Source of the DNA: Magnetaquicoccus sp039908525
GTDB lineage: Bacteria > Pseudomonadota > Magnetococcia > Magnetococcales > Magnetaquicoccaceae
Direction of reading: 5' to 3'
Assembly: GCA_039908525.1 (NCBI GenBank)
Contig: JAMOAY010000002.1
Span: forward strand, 186,001 to 250,000
DNA length: 64,000 nucleotides
A program made the position numbers and the translations under genes. Every line of letters begins with the position of its first letter. Within the stretch, counting starts at the first letter, position 1. The notes under the pieces are model-generated. The model did no database searches, was not told the origin of the DNA, and saw only the letters and a list, made by a program, of their open reading frames with translations. This document shows, one piece after another, positions 27,830 to 38,300 of the stretch.

Positions 27830-28372
27830 TCATGGCAGGATCCGCGTTGGTAAACCATCGATGCTGACCTGGTTTTCCTTCTCCCAATAACTCTGGATCC
27901 CCTGCTCCCCCTTTTTTTCCGCCCAACGCAGCAGCTGCTCCCGCTCACCCTGATAGGAGAAAAAGGGCACCCCATAACCGCAGGAGGTGTGCACCGACTC
28001 AACGGTCGTCACCACGATCTGCCGTTTGCCCGGCCAATCGGGAAAATGGCTCACCAGGGTTGACCACTCCGCATCTCTGGGATGCACCGATCGGCCTTGG
28101 CCATAAAGACGTACGATAAGCGGTTGTTGTTCAAAACCACAAAACATCACCGTCATGCGGCCATCTTCCAGCAGATGGGCCGCCGTTTCATTGCCACTGC
28201 CGGTCAGGTTCAAAAAAAGAGTCGTGTGACTGTCCAGGATGCGAAAACTGTCCATCCCTTTGGGTGAAAGATTGATACGCCCCTGCGCTGCGGCGGTGGC
28301 AACAAAAAACATCTTTTGCCGGACGATAAATTCCCGGACATCCTGATTGATTTCATCATAAAATCTTCCCAT
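27830..28372 (-). CDS. Pyridoxamine 5-phosphate oxidase-like (PPOX class) protein
   Basis: 180 residues with a split-barrel flavin-binding fold: FIVRQKMFFVATAAAQGRINLSPKGMDSFRIL near the start, LNLTGSGNETAAHLLEDGRMTVMFCGFE near 53-80, and RLYGQGRSV. Such proteins bind FMN or F420 and often reduce small molecules; the substrate is not indicated. No operon partner; it is divergent from a small membrane protein gene 111 bases away. Confidence 0.88.
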   Translation of the reverse strand: MGRFYDEINQDVREFIVRQKMFFVATAAAQGRINLSPKGMDSFRILDSHTTLFLNLTGSGNETAAHLLEDGRMTVMFCGFEQQPLIVRLYGQGRSVHPRDAEWSTLVSHFPDWPGKRQIVVTTVESVHTSCGYGVPFFSYQGEREQLLRWAEKKGEQGIQSYWEKENQVSIDGLPTRILP

Positions 28373-28483
28373 ACAAACTCATCTCCTTTGTCATGCCCAG
28401 CAACATCCTTGACCACCATCCGCCCCTTTGTGGTAACCTGAACAGAGTTGTGTTACCAGTCTTCCGCGCAAGAGGGATATCTC

Positions 28484-28801
28484 ATGATTTCACAAAACAA
28501 ACAAGGGCCACTGCCTGTCCCCATATCAGAGACCGGCAACCCGCCGACAGTCAGACCGAACCGCAGAGGCCACCGCATTGGCCATGAGTTGTCAAAAACG
28601 GGTATGATCGCCTCGTTGACGGTCGTTGCCCTGACCGGTTTCCGGATTCTACGCCCCATGATGCCGCTGCATCCCATAGCCGGCATGGCGTTGATCGGCT
28701 TTGCCTTGTGGCATGTCTACCAAAAAGACCGGCGGAGTACGCACTCTGCCACGCACCACCACAAAAAACACCACCGCCCACCAACCGAATCCGCCTCATA
28801 A
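28484..28801 (+). CDS. Small membrane protein, unknown function
   Basis: 105 residues from ATG 28484, with AGAGGG a few bases upstream. Two hydrophobic segments (TGMIASLTVVALTGF and HPIAGMALIGFALWHVYQ) come after a 40-residue polar N-terminus. The tail is His/Lys rich (HHHKKHHR). Histidines flanking the second helix faintly recall cytochrome b561-type or DUF4405 helices, but there are too few helices to claim haem binding. Confidence 0.55.
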   Translation: MISQNKQGPLPVPISETGNPPTVRPNRRGHRIGHELSKTGMIASLTVVALTGFRILRPMMPLHPIAGMALIGFALWHVYQKDRRSTHSATHHHKKHHRPPTESAS

Positions 28802-28860
28802 AATCCCGGCATCCATCGTTGTTTGCTCCACAACAACGGCCGGGTCTTTGCCCCTTGCAT

Positions 28861-28920
28861 GGGGGGGGCTTTGCCCCTGGACCCCACCAGGGGGATAATC
28901 CCCCTGGACCCGTCATAGAT
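28861..28920. repeat. GC-rich palindromic intergenic element
   Basis: GGGGGCTTTGCCCC, then TGGACCCCA and the 10-base arms CCAGGGGGAT / ATCCCCCTGG around one A, then TGGACCCGTCATAGATAAAAA. Nearly identical to the right part of the 27661-27764 element. Confidence 0.8.
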
Positions 28921-28995
28921 AAAAACCATTAGAAAAATGTAACTATTCAAGTCCCCCCTGAATGTTTCATCTTCTTGATTTGCCAAACTATTGCA

Positions 28996-29204
28996 GGGGT
29001 CCGGGGAGCGTCACGCTCCCCGGCGGGCGTCCAGAGGGCAGAGCCCTCTGGTGGGGTTCGGGGCGAAGCCCCGTTTTTCGGGGCGAAGCCCCGTTTATTT
29101 TCAATCCCTTGAGGGCTTCGCCCCCAAACCCCTATTTTCAATCCCTTGTGGGCTTCGCCCCCAAACCCCCACCGGGGGAGATTATCTCCCCCGGACCCCT
29201 ATGA
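28996..29204. repeat. Compound palindromic block with tandem duplications
   Basis: Contains GGGGAGCGTCACGCTCCCC and AGAGGGCAGAGCCCTCT palindromes. A 20-base unit is tandemly repeated twice (29059-29078, 29079-29098), each copy a CGGGGC-GAA-GCCCCG hairpin followed by T-rich sequence. A 37-base unit is also repeated twice (29096-29132, 29133-29169). A GGGGGAG..CTCCCCC palindrome closes the block. The two hairpin-plus-T units would act as terminators for rightward transcription from the small membrane protein gene. Confidence 0.75.
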
Positions 29205-29244
29205 TTGTTTTCAAATCAACAAGATGATGTGGACCTGAACAGTT

Positions 29245-29308
29245 ACAAAAAAATAAGGGTGGATGGTGTCTGGGAGAAGCCGTTCACCACCTCTCCCAGA
29301 CACCATCC
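29245..29308 (-). terminator. Second terminator of the giant repeat gene
   Basis: Perfect 17-bp inverted repeat: 29261-29277 and 29292-29308, arms GGATGGTGTCTGGGAGA and its complement, with a 14-base loop. Read leftwards it is followed by ACCCTTATTTTTTT. It lies directly beyond the first terminator and would act as a backup. Confidence 0.75.
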
Positions 29309-29309
29309 C

Positions 29310-29339
29310 AAAAAAAACCCCTCTCCCGAAGGAGAGGGG
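29310..29339 (-). terminator. First terminator of the giant repeat gene
   Basis: On the minus strand CCCCTCTCC (from 29339) pairs with GGAGAGGGG (to 29318) around a TTCG tetraloop, followed by eight T. This is a textbook intrinsic terminator, 33 bases past the stop of the 4301-residue gene. It supports the minus strand as the coding strand. Confidence 0.92.
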
Positions 29340-29372
29340 TTTCAACATCTACGACACAGAAAACCGACTGCC

Positions 29373-32300
29373 CTACGTCAGGGTACCACCCACCGAGGTG
29401 TAGATCTTCTTCTGCGCGGTGGTCATGGAACTGACCTGCGACGAGGTGAAGCTGCTGACCGCCGCACTCATCTGGTTCTTGCTCAGGGCATTCACCTGCT
29501 CCGAACTCAGGCTGGCGATACCCACCGCACCGATGGCCGCCAGATCGGTCATCTCGAGAGCCTTCACCTGCGCCACACTCAGGTACGCAACCTGGGCGGA
29601 GAGACCCGCCGCCTGGGACTCGGTCAAGGCCTTGATCTGGGCCGCCGTCAGGGCACCGATCTGCGCCGAACCGAAGGCCACGATGTCCTCGACCGCCAAC
29701 CCCGCCTCCTGTTTGGTGGTCAGAGAGGCGATCTGCGCCGTCCCCAGAGCCGTGACTTGCGTCACGGAGAGGAAGCCGACCTGATCGGAACCGAACCCGG
29801 CCAACTGCGCCTTGGAGAGAGCCGCCACCTGCGCGGTGGTAAACCCGCGCATCTGGTCCTCCGTCAAGACAGCCAGATCCTTGGCCTCGAATCCACCCAC
29901 CTGAGCCGTGGTCAGAGCGGCAATCTGCGCCGAGGTCAGACTGGCCACCTGAGAGGTCGACAGGTCTCTGATCTGCGCCGAAGCAAAACCGCTCACCTGC
30001 GTCGTGGTCAGCGCCGCCACCTGTTCCACCGTCATGCCCTTCATCTGGGCCGACGAAAGAACACCCAAGTCGGTCGAAGAGAGAGCCGCCAACTGGCTGG
30101 CCACCGTCAACACCGCAATCTGGCCACTGGTCAGACCCTTCACCTGCGCCGTGTCCAGTGCCGCGATATCGGTGGATTCCAGACTGCCCACCTGCGTCAC
30201 ACTCAGAGCCTTGATCTGCGCCGTGGTCAACACGGCGGCCTGCGTGATGGTCAGGGCAATGATCTGGTCCGTTGTCAAACCACCCAACTGCTTGGTGGTA
30301 AGAGCCACCACGTCAGATGTCTCCAGAGCAGAGATCTGTGTGGTCGACATACCGGCAACCTGCGTCACTGTCAAACTCTTCACCTGCGCCGTGGAGAGGT
30401 TGGCAACCTGCGTCGTCGTCAAGGCCAACACCTGGTCCGTACTCAAGGCAGTCACCTGAGCCGAGGTCAGGCTGGCCTCTTGAGCCGAATCCAGCGCACG
30501 AATCTGCGAGGTAGACAACCCGGACAACTGTGCGGTAGACAACGCCTTGATCACCGTACTGGCCAGTGCAGTCACCTGCGTGGTGGTCAGGGCCACAATC
30601 TGGGTCGTGGTCATAGCCTTCGCCTGAGCCGTACCCAGCGCCGCCACCAAGGTGGTGGTCAAACCGGCCAACTGCGCCGTATCCAACCCGCTCACCTGCA
30701 GGGAAGTCAACCCACTCACCTGCAGAGTATCAAACGAAGCAATCTGCGTCGTTGTCAGACCAGCCACCAAAGTCACAGAGAGCGTCTTGATCTGTGCCGT
30801 GCCCAAACCATCCAGCTGCGTGGTCGTCAGAGAGGCCAACTGCGTGGTGACCATCCCCTTCAACTGCAGCGTGGACAACGCTCCGACGTTCGTAGAGCTC
30901 AGGCCCGCCACCTGGGTCGTGCTCAGAACCGCCAACTGGTCGCTGGACAACACCTTGACCTGCGCCGTGCTCAACGACGCGATGGCCGTAGAGGTCAAGT
31001 CCTCCACCTGTGTGGTGCTCAGCGCCTTGACCTGGGCACTGGTCAAGCTGACCACCTGCGTCGTGGTCAGCGCCGCCATCTGCGTATCGTTCAGACCACG
31101 CACCTGGAGGGTGCTCAACGCGGCCACATTGGTGGAGCTCAAGGCCCTCATCTGGGTCGTCGTCATCTCGGCAATCTGCGCCGTCGTCAGACCCTTCATC
31201 TGCGCCGTACCCATGGCCGCCACATCGGTCGACTCGAAGCCGGCCACCTGCGTGGTGGTCAACGCCGCGACCTGAGCCGAACTCAGGCCAGAGACCTGGG
31301 TCGAGGTCAGGGAAGCCACCTGGGTCGTCGTCAAGCCCAACATCTGCGCCGTGGAGAGAACCTTGATCTGCGTCGTTGTGATGCCGGCAATCTGCGCCGT
31401 CGTCAACTCGGCAATCTGGGTCGTCGTCATACCCTTGACCTGAGAGGTGCTGACCGCACTCATCCCCGCCGAACCCAACGCCACCATCTGCGTTGTGGTC
31501 AGAGCAGCCATCTGCGCCGAGGTCATACCAACCACCTGGGTGGTGCTCAACCCGGCCATCTGGGTGGTGGTCAGACCACTCACCTGGGTCGTGGACAACG
31601 TTTTGATCAACGTTGTGGTCACGGCCGCCAGTTGCGTCGTGGTCAACTTGTCGATCTGCGTCGAAGTCAAACCCTTGACCTGCAGGGTGCTCAGCGCCGC
31701 CACCTGGGTGGAGGTCAGACCCGCCGCCTGGGTCGTCGTCAACGTCGCCAACTGATCACTGGTGAGCCCCTTGACCTGGGCCGTGGTCAAGGCCGCAATC
31801 GCGGTAGAGAGCATGGCCCCCACCAGGGTTGTGGTCAGGGAGTTCACCATGGCCGAGCTCAAAGCGCCCAACTGGGTCGTGGTCAACACCGCCACATGGC
31901 TCGAGGTCAAGCCACGCAGCTGCGCGGTACTCATACCGGCGATATCGGTCGACTCCAGACCACTCACCTGGGTGGTGGACAGAACCGACAGCTGTGTCGT
32001 TGTCAGACCCTTCACCTGAGCCGTACTGAGTGCCGCGATATCCGCAGTGCCCAGGCCACTGATCTGGGTGGTGGTCAGGACAACCAACTGGGCAGTCGTC
32101 AACCCGGCCACCTGAGTCGTGGTCAAGGCACTCATCTGGGTCGTCGTCAACCCGCTCACCTGACCGGTGGTCAACACCTTGATCACCGACGAGGTCAGGC
32201 TGATCACCTGCGTGGTGGTCAAACCTTCGATCTGCGTGGTCGTCAGCCCCTTCGCCTGGACCGTGCTGAGGGCAGCGATGTTGGTCGTCCCCAAGCTGCC

Positions 32301-35300
32301 GATCTGCGTCGTGGTAAGGACCGTGATCTGCGTGGTCGTCAAGGCACCCGCCTGGGTCGAGGTCAGCGAGGCAACCCCCGTCGTCGTCAGGTTGGAAATC
32401 TGCGTCGACGAGAAGGCCTTCACCTGCAGGGTCGAGAGACTGCCCACCTGCGTGGTGGTCAACCCGGCGACCTGGGTGGTCGTCAGACTCAACACCTGCG
32501 TTGTGGTCCAGACGGCCGTCGAAGCGGATCCCAGGGCCAGAACCTGCGTCTGACTCAAGGACGAAAGCAGGGTGGCCGTGAGGCCCTTGATCTGCGTCGT
32601 GCTCAGCGAAGCCGCCTGCGTGGTGGTCAACCCGGCAATTTGGGTCGTGGTCATGGCCACCAACTGCGCCGTCACCAACCCCGCCACCTGCGTGGTGGTC
32701 AAACCGGAGAGCTGCGTGCTGCTCAGTCCACCCAACTGGGTGGTGGTCAGCGCGGCCACCAGGGTGACATTCAAGCCGGACAGCTGGGTACCCACCAACG
32801 AATCCACCTGGGTGCTGGTCAGACCCTTCACCTGGGCCGTGCTCAAACCACTGACCTGGGTACTGGTCAGACCATCCACCTGAGTCGTGGTCAAAGAGGC
32901 AATCTGCGTGCTCTTCAACCCGGCCACCTGGGTCGTGGTCAGAGCAGCCAACTGGGTGCTGGCCAAACCGCCCAACTGGGTGGTGGTCAGCGAGGCCACC
33001 TGAGTGGTGCTCAACCCGTTCAACTGGGTGTTGGCCAAAGCCGAAACCTGGGTCGACAACAGACCCCCCAACTGGGTGGTGGTCAATCCAGCCAACTGCG
33101 CCGAATAGAGACCATCCAACTGCGTGTTGGCCAGAGCAGCCAAACGCAGAGAGTTCAACCCACTCAACTGGGTGGTGGCCAGAGATCTCAACTGCAACGA
33201 ATAGAGACCATCCAGCTGGGTCTCCGCCAAGCCGGCCATTTGCGTCAGGCTCAAACCATCCAACTGCGTATTGGCCAACGCCAACAACTGCGTGGAGACC
33301 AGACCATCCAATTGAGTGCCCGCCAACGCCGCCAACCGCGACGAAACCAGACCATCCAACTGCGTGCTGGCCAGGCTTGTCAGGGCAATCGAACCCAAAC
33401 CATTCAACTGGGTGTCCGACAATGTGGCCAGATTACCCGACGTCAAGCTGTCCAACTGCGTGGACGACAGACTGCCCAGCAACACCAAGCCCAGACCATC
33501 CAACTGGGTAGCCACAAGGGAACCCAGAGCAGACGATGTCAAGGCATCCAACTGCGAATCCGCCAGACTCTTCAGCAAGGTCGATGTCAGACCATCCAAC
33601 TGAGTGGTAGCCAAGGTGACCAACTGCGTCGAGCTCAGCCCATCCAACTGGCTGGCCGACAAAGCGGTCAACTGGGTCGAGATGAGTGCGTCCAGCTGAG
33701 TGCCCGACAGGGTGGACAACGTCGCCGAGAAGAGGCCATTCAACTGGCTGTCCGCCAGACCCATCAACTGCGTCGAGCTGATTCCATCCAACAGGGTGTC
33801 GGCAAGACCCTTCATCTGGGTCGAAGAGAGCCCATCCAACTGGGTGCTCGCCAACGCCGTCAGCTGCGTGGAGGAGAGTCCATCCAACTGAGTGGCTGAC
33901 AAACCAAGCAACGCAGACGAAAGCAGACCGTCCAACTGGGTATTCGCCAGGGTGACCAGAGTGGTCGATACCAAGGCATCCATTTGGGTCGTCGTCAAAC
34001 CGGCCAGTGCCACCGAGCCCAGACCATCCAGTTGCGTGGTCGCCAGAGTGCCCAGCTGGGTGGAGGTCAGACCGTCCAACTGCGTGCCCACCAGAAGTGC
34101 CACCCTCGCGGAACTCAGACCATCCAGCACAGTGCCCGCCAGGCTCTTCAGTTGCGCCGAACCCAACCCATCCAACTGGGTATCCGCCAACGTACCAAGG
34201 GCGCTCGAGGTCAAACCATCCAACTGGGTGGCCGACAAGGTGGACAACCCGATTGATTGCAGACCATCCAACTGGGTGGAGGCCAGAGAGGCCAAACGCA
34301 GCGAGTTCAAGCCGTCCAACTGCGTACCCGCCAGACTCTGCAGCAGCGCCGACCCCAGACCATCCAACTGGGTCTCAGTCAGGGTGGCCAGCTTGATGGA
34401 AGTCAAACTGTCCAACTGAGTCGCTGCCAAGGCCGCCAACTGCGTGGAAGCCAAGCCATCCATCTGGGTGGCCGACAAAGTGGCCAGAGTGGTGGAAACC
34501 AACCCATCCATTTGGGTGGCTGCCAGGGAGAAAACACCGACCGACACCAGACCATCCAGCTGAGTGGTCGACAAAGCCGCCAAGGCCGTCGAGGTCAGAC
34601 TGTCCAGCTGGGTGTCCACCAACCCACCCACCTGTGCCGAACTCAAACCATCCAACTGGGTGCTGGACAAGAGCGTCAGAGCCGACGAGTACAAGGCGTC
34701 CAACTGCGTTCCCGACAGAGTATACAGTTGCGTGGAACCCAACCCATCCATCTGCGTGCTGGCCAAGGTCGCCAGCAGGGCCGAACTCAAACCATCCAGC
34801 TGAGTGAACGCCAAGCTCGTCAACTGCGACGAAGCCAGGCCATCCAGCTGCGTACCCGCCAACGTCCCCAATTGGATCGAGGTCATGCCATCCAACTGCG
34901 TGGTCGCCAGACTCTTCAGCGACGCCGACAACAGCCCATCCAGCTGGGTGTCCGCCAGGGTGATCAAGCGACCGGAAACCAAACCATCCAGCTGGGTCGT
35001 GGCCAAACCAAGCAGCTGACCCGAGGTCAATCCGTCCAACTGGGTACCCGCAAAACTGGGCAGCTGGGTCGAGATCAAGCCATCCAACTGGGTGCCTGCC
35101 AACATGCTCAGACTGCTGGAGGTCAGGCTGTCCATTTGGGTGGCTACCAGGGTAGCCAGGGTCGCCGATACAAGACCATCCAACTGGGTATCCGCCAACA
35201 TACCGAGACGAATTGACGTCAGGATATCCAACTGCGTCCCCGCCAAGCTTCCCAACGACGCAGAGCCCAAACCATCCAACTGGGTATCCGCCAACTTGCC

Positions 35301-38300
35301 GATGGAAGCAGACAGCAGGGTGTCCAACTGAGTCCCCGCCAAGGTGAGCAGCTGGATCGAGGTCAAACCGTCCATCTGGGTGGACGACAAGGTCGACAAC
35401 TGCGTCGAACTCAAACCATCCAGCTGGGTACCCGCCAGAACGGCCACGTTGGTCGAAAGCAGGATATCCAGTTGGGTATCCGCCAAGCTCATCAACGCCA
35501 CCGAACCCAGGCCGTCCAATTGGGTATCCACCAGCTTGCCCAGGTTGACCGAGGTCAGGCTGTCCAACTGGGTCCCAGCCAAGCTCAACAATGCCACGGA
35601 GACCAAACCATCCAACTGGGTAGCCGACAGACCGGCCAACCCGGAGGAGAGCAGACCATCCAACTGGGTGCCCGCCAACGTCGACAAAACGGTCGAGGTC
35701 AGACCATCCAGCTGGGTATTCGCCAGAGCGATCAAACGAGAGGAGAGCAGACCATCCAACTGCGAATTGGTCAAACTCACCATCTGCACCGAAGTCAGAC
35801 CGTCCAACTGGGTGTCGGCCAGGAAAACCAGTGCCGAAGAGAACAGATTGTCCATCTGCGTGGCGGCCAAACTCTTCAACGGATCCGAGCCCAGACCATC
35901 CAACTGGGTACTGGCCAGAGTCGAAAGCAGGGTGGAAAACACCCCATCCAACTGTGTATCCGACAAGCCCGCCATCAGCGTCGAGCTCAGACCATCCAAC
36001 TGCGTATCCGACAAGCTGCCCAACTGCAGTGAACCCATGTAATCCAACTGGGTACCCGCGAACGTGTTCAACTGCGCCGAACGCAGCCCATCCAACTGGG
36101 TAGTGGCCAGACTGCCCAACCCCGCCACGAACACGTCGATCAAACCATCCAACTGGGTGGCAGCCAACGAAGAGAGCTGCACCGAGGTCAACGCATCCAA
36201 CTGGGTATCCACCAGACCCCGCATGTGGGTCGAGGTCAGGCCATCCAACTGGGTGCTGGACAAGGAGACCAAAGCCGTCGAAAGCAGACCATTGAGCTGA
36301 GTGTTCGCCAATGCGGTCAAGGCAGTGGAGATCAAAGCGTCCAACTGCGTGCTCGCCAAGCTCTGCATCAGTGCCAACGACAAGCCGTCCAACTGAGTGG
36401 TCGCCAAAGAAGACAGCGCGGTCGAGACAAAGCCATCCAATTGGGTGTCCACCAAGCTTTTCAGCTGTGACGAGGAGAGGCTATCCAACTGGGTATTGGC
36501 CAGTGCCGCCAAGGTAACAGAAGTCAGACCGTCCAACTGGGTGGTCGCCAACGTGCTCAGGATGGACGAAACCAAACCATCCAACTGGGTGCTTGTCAAA
36601 GTGGTCAACTGTGCCAGGCTCAAGCCGTCCAACTGGGTTCCCGCCAAAAGCGACAACTGCGACGACAACAGGGTATCCAACTGGGTGCCCGCCAAGCTTT
36701 TCAGTTGGATCGAAGAGAGACCATCCAACTGGGTGCTCGCCAGGGAAAGCAGAGCCACCGATCCCAAACCATCCAACTGGGTGCCGGCCAACAATACCAG
36801 GGCAGACGAAACTAGGCTGTCAAGTTGGGTGCTTGCCATGGAGAAGAGCGCGACGGAGCCCAGGCCGTCCAGTTGGGTGCTCGCCAACGCCGCCAGGGCG
36901 CTCGACAACAACCCATCCAACTGGGTGCCGGCCAAAGAGGCCAGCGAGGCAGAGACCAAACTATCCACCTGGGTGGTCGCCAAGGAAGCCAGAGCCGTCG
37001 AAGTCAGACCATCCAGCTGGGTGGTCGCCAGCGCCACCAAGGCGGTCGACAACAGGCTATCCAACTGCGTCGCCGACAAGCTGGAGAGCACGGTCGAACC
37101 CAGACCATCCATTTGGGTGCTTGCCAACGCAGACAGCGTCGCCGACAGCAGACTGTCCAACTGCGTGCCCGCCAGGGTGGACAACTGCACCGAGGAAAGA
37201 CCATCCAATTGGGTGGTCGCCAACGAGGCCAGAGCCGCCGACAACAGACTGTCCAACTGCGTGCCCGCCAGGGTGGACAACTGCGCCGAGGAAAGACCAT
37301 CCAACTGGGTGGTCGCCAACGAGGTCAGCGTCGCCGACAGCAGGCTATCCAGCTGCGTGCCCGCCAGGGTGGACAACAGCGTCGAGGAAAGACCGTCCAG
37401 CTGGGTCACGGCCAACGAGGCCAAGGTCGCCGACAGCAGACTGTCCAACTGCGTGCTCGCCAGGGTGGACAACAGCGTCGAGGAAAGACCATCCAACTGG
37501 GTCATGGCCAACGAGGCCAAGGTCGCAGAAAGCAGGCTGTCCAACTGCGTGCTCGCCAAGGAGGAGAGCGCAACCGAACCCAAACCATCCAACTGGGTCA
37601 TGGCCAATGAGGCCAAGGTCGCCGACAGCAGGCTGTCCAACTGCGTGCCCGCCAAGGAGATGAGCGAAGCAGAGGTCAAACCGTCCAACTGGGTGGTCGC
37701 CAAGAAGGCCAGCGTGGCAGACAACAACCCATCCAACTGCGTGCCCGCCAGGGTACTCAACGTCGCCGAAAGCAAACTGTCCAACTGGGTCGCGGCCAAG
37801 CTGGCGAAAACCGATGAGGTCAAACCATCCAGCTGGGTGCTCGCCAAAGTGGCCAACGTCGCCGACAGCAGACTGTCCAACTGCGTGCTCGACAGGGTAG
37901 AGAGGGCCGCCGAGCCCAAACCATCCAACTGGGTGCTCGCCAACGAGGCCAAGGTCGCCGACAGCAGACTGTCCAACTGCGTGCTCGACAGCGTGGACAA
38001 CTGCATCGAAGCGAGACCGTCCAACTGGGTGGTCGCCAACGAAGCCAAGGTCGTCGAAAGCAGGCTGTCCAGCTGCGTCCCGGACAGGGAGGAGAGGGCC
38101 ACCGAACCCAAACCATCCAACTGGGTGGTCGCCAACGAGGCCAGCGCCGCCGAAAGCAGGCTGTCCAACTGGGTGCCCGCCAGGGAGGCAAGGGCCACCG
38201 AACCCAAACCATCCAACTGGGTGGTCGCCAACGAGGCCAGCGTCGCCGACAGCAGGCTATCCAACTGGGTGTCCGCCAGGGCGGCCAACAGCGAGGAACC

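Larger units (their letters stand above)
28802..29372. other. Repeat-rich intergenic region before the giant gene terminators
   Basis: 571 bases with no believable gene. It contains one palindromic element (28861-28920), a compound palindrome block (28996-29204) and the paired terminators of the giant repeat gene (29245-29339). The middle (28921-28995) is AT-richer and shows nothing I can name. Confidence 0.7.

Noticed and set aside
28800..29210. Palindromic block considered as an insertion sequence remnant
   Set aside because: No transposase fragment or target duplication is visible; better described as an extragenic palindromic repeat.
29205..33899. Plus-strand open frame of 1564 codons antisense to the giant gene, His/Arg/Gln rich
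   Set aside because: A 24-base repeat length is a multiple of three, so a stop-free unit keeps other frames open too. There is no ribosome binding site, and the terminators and start signals support the minus strand.
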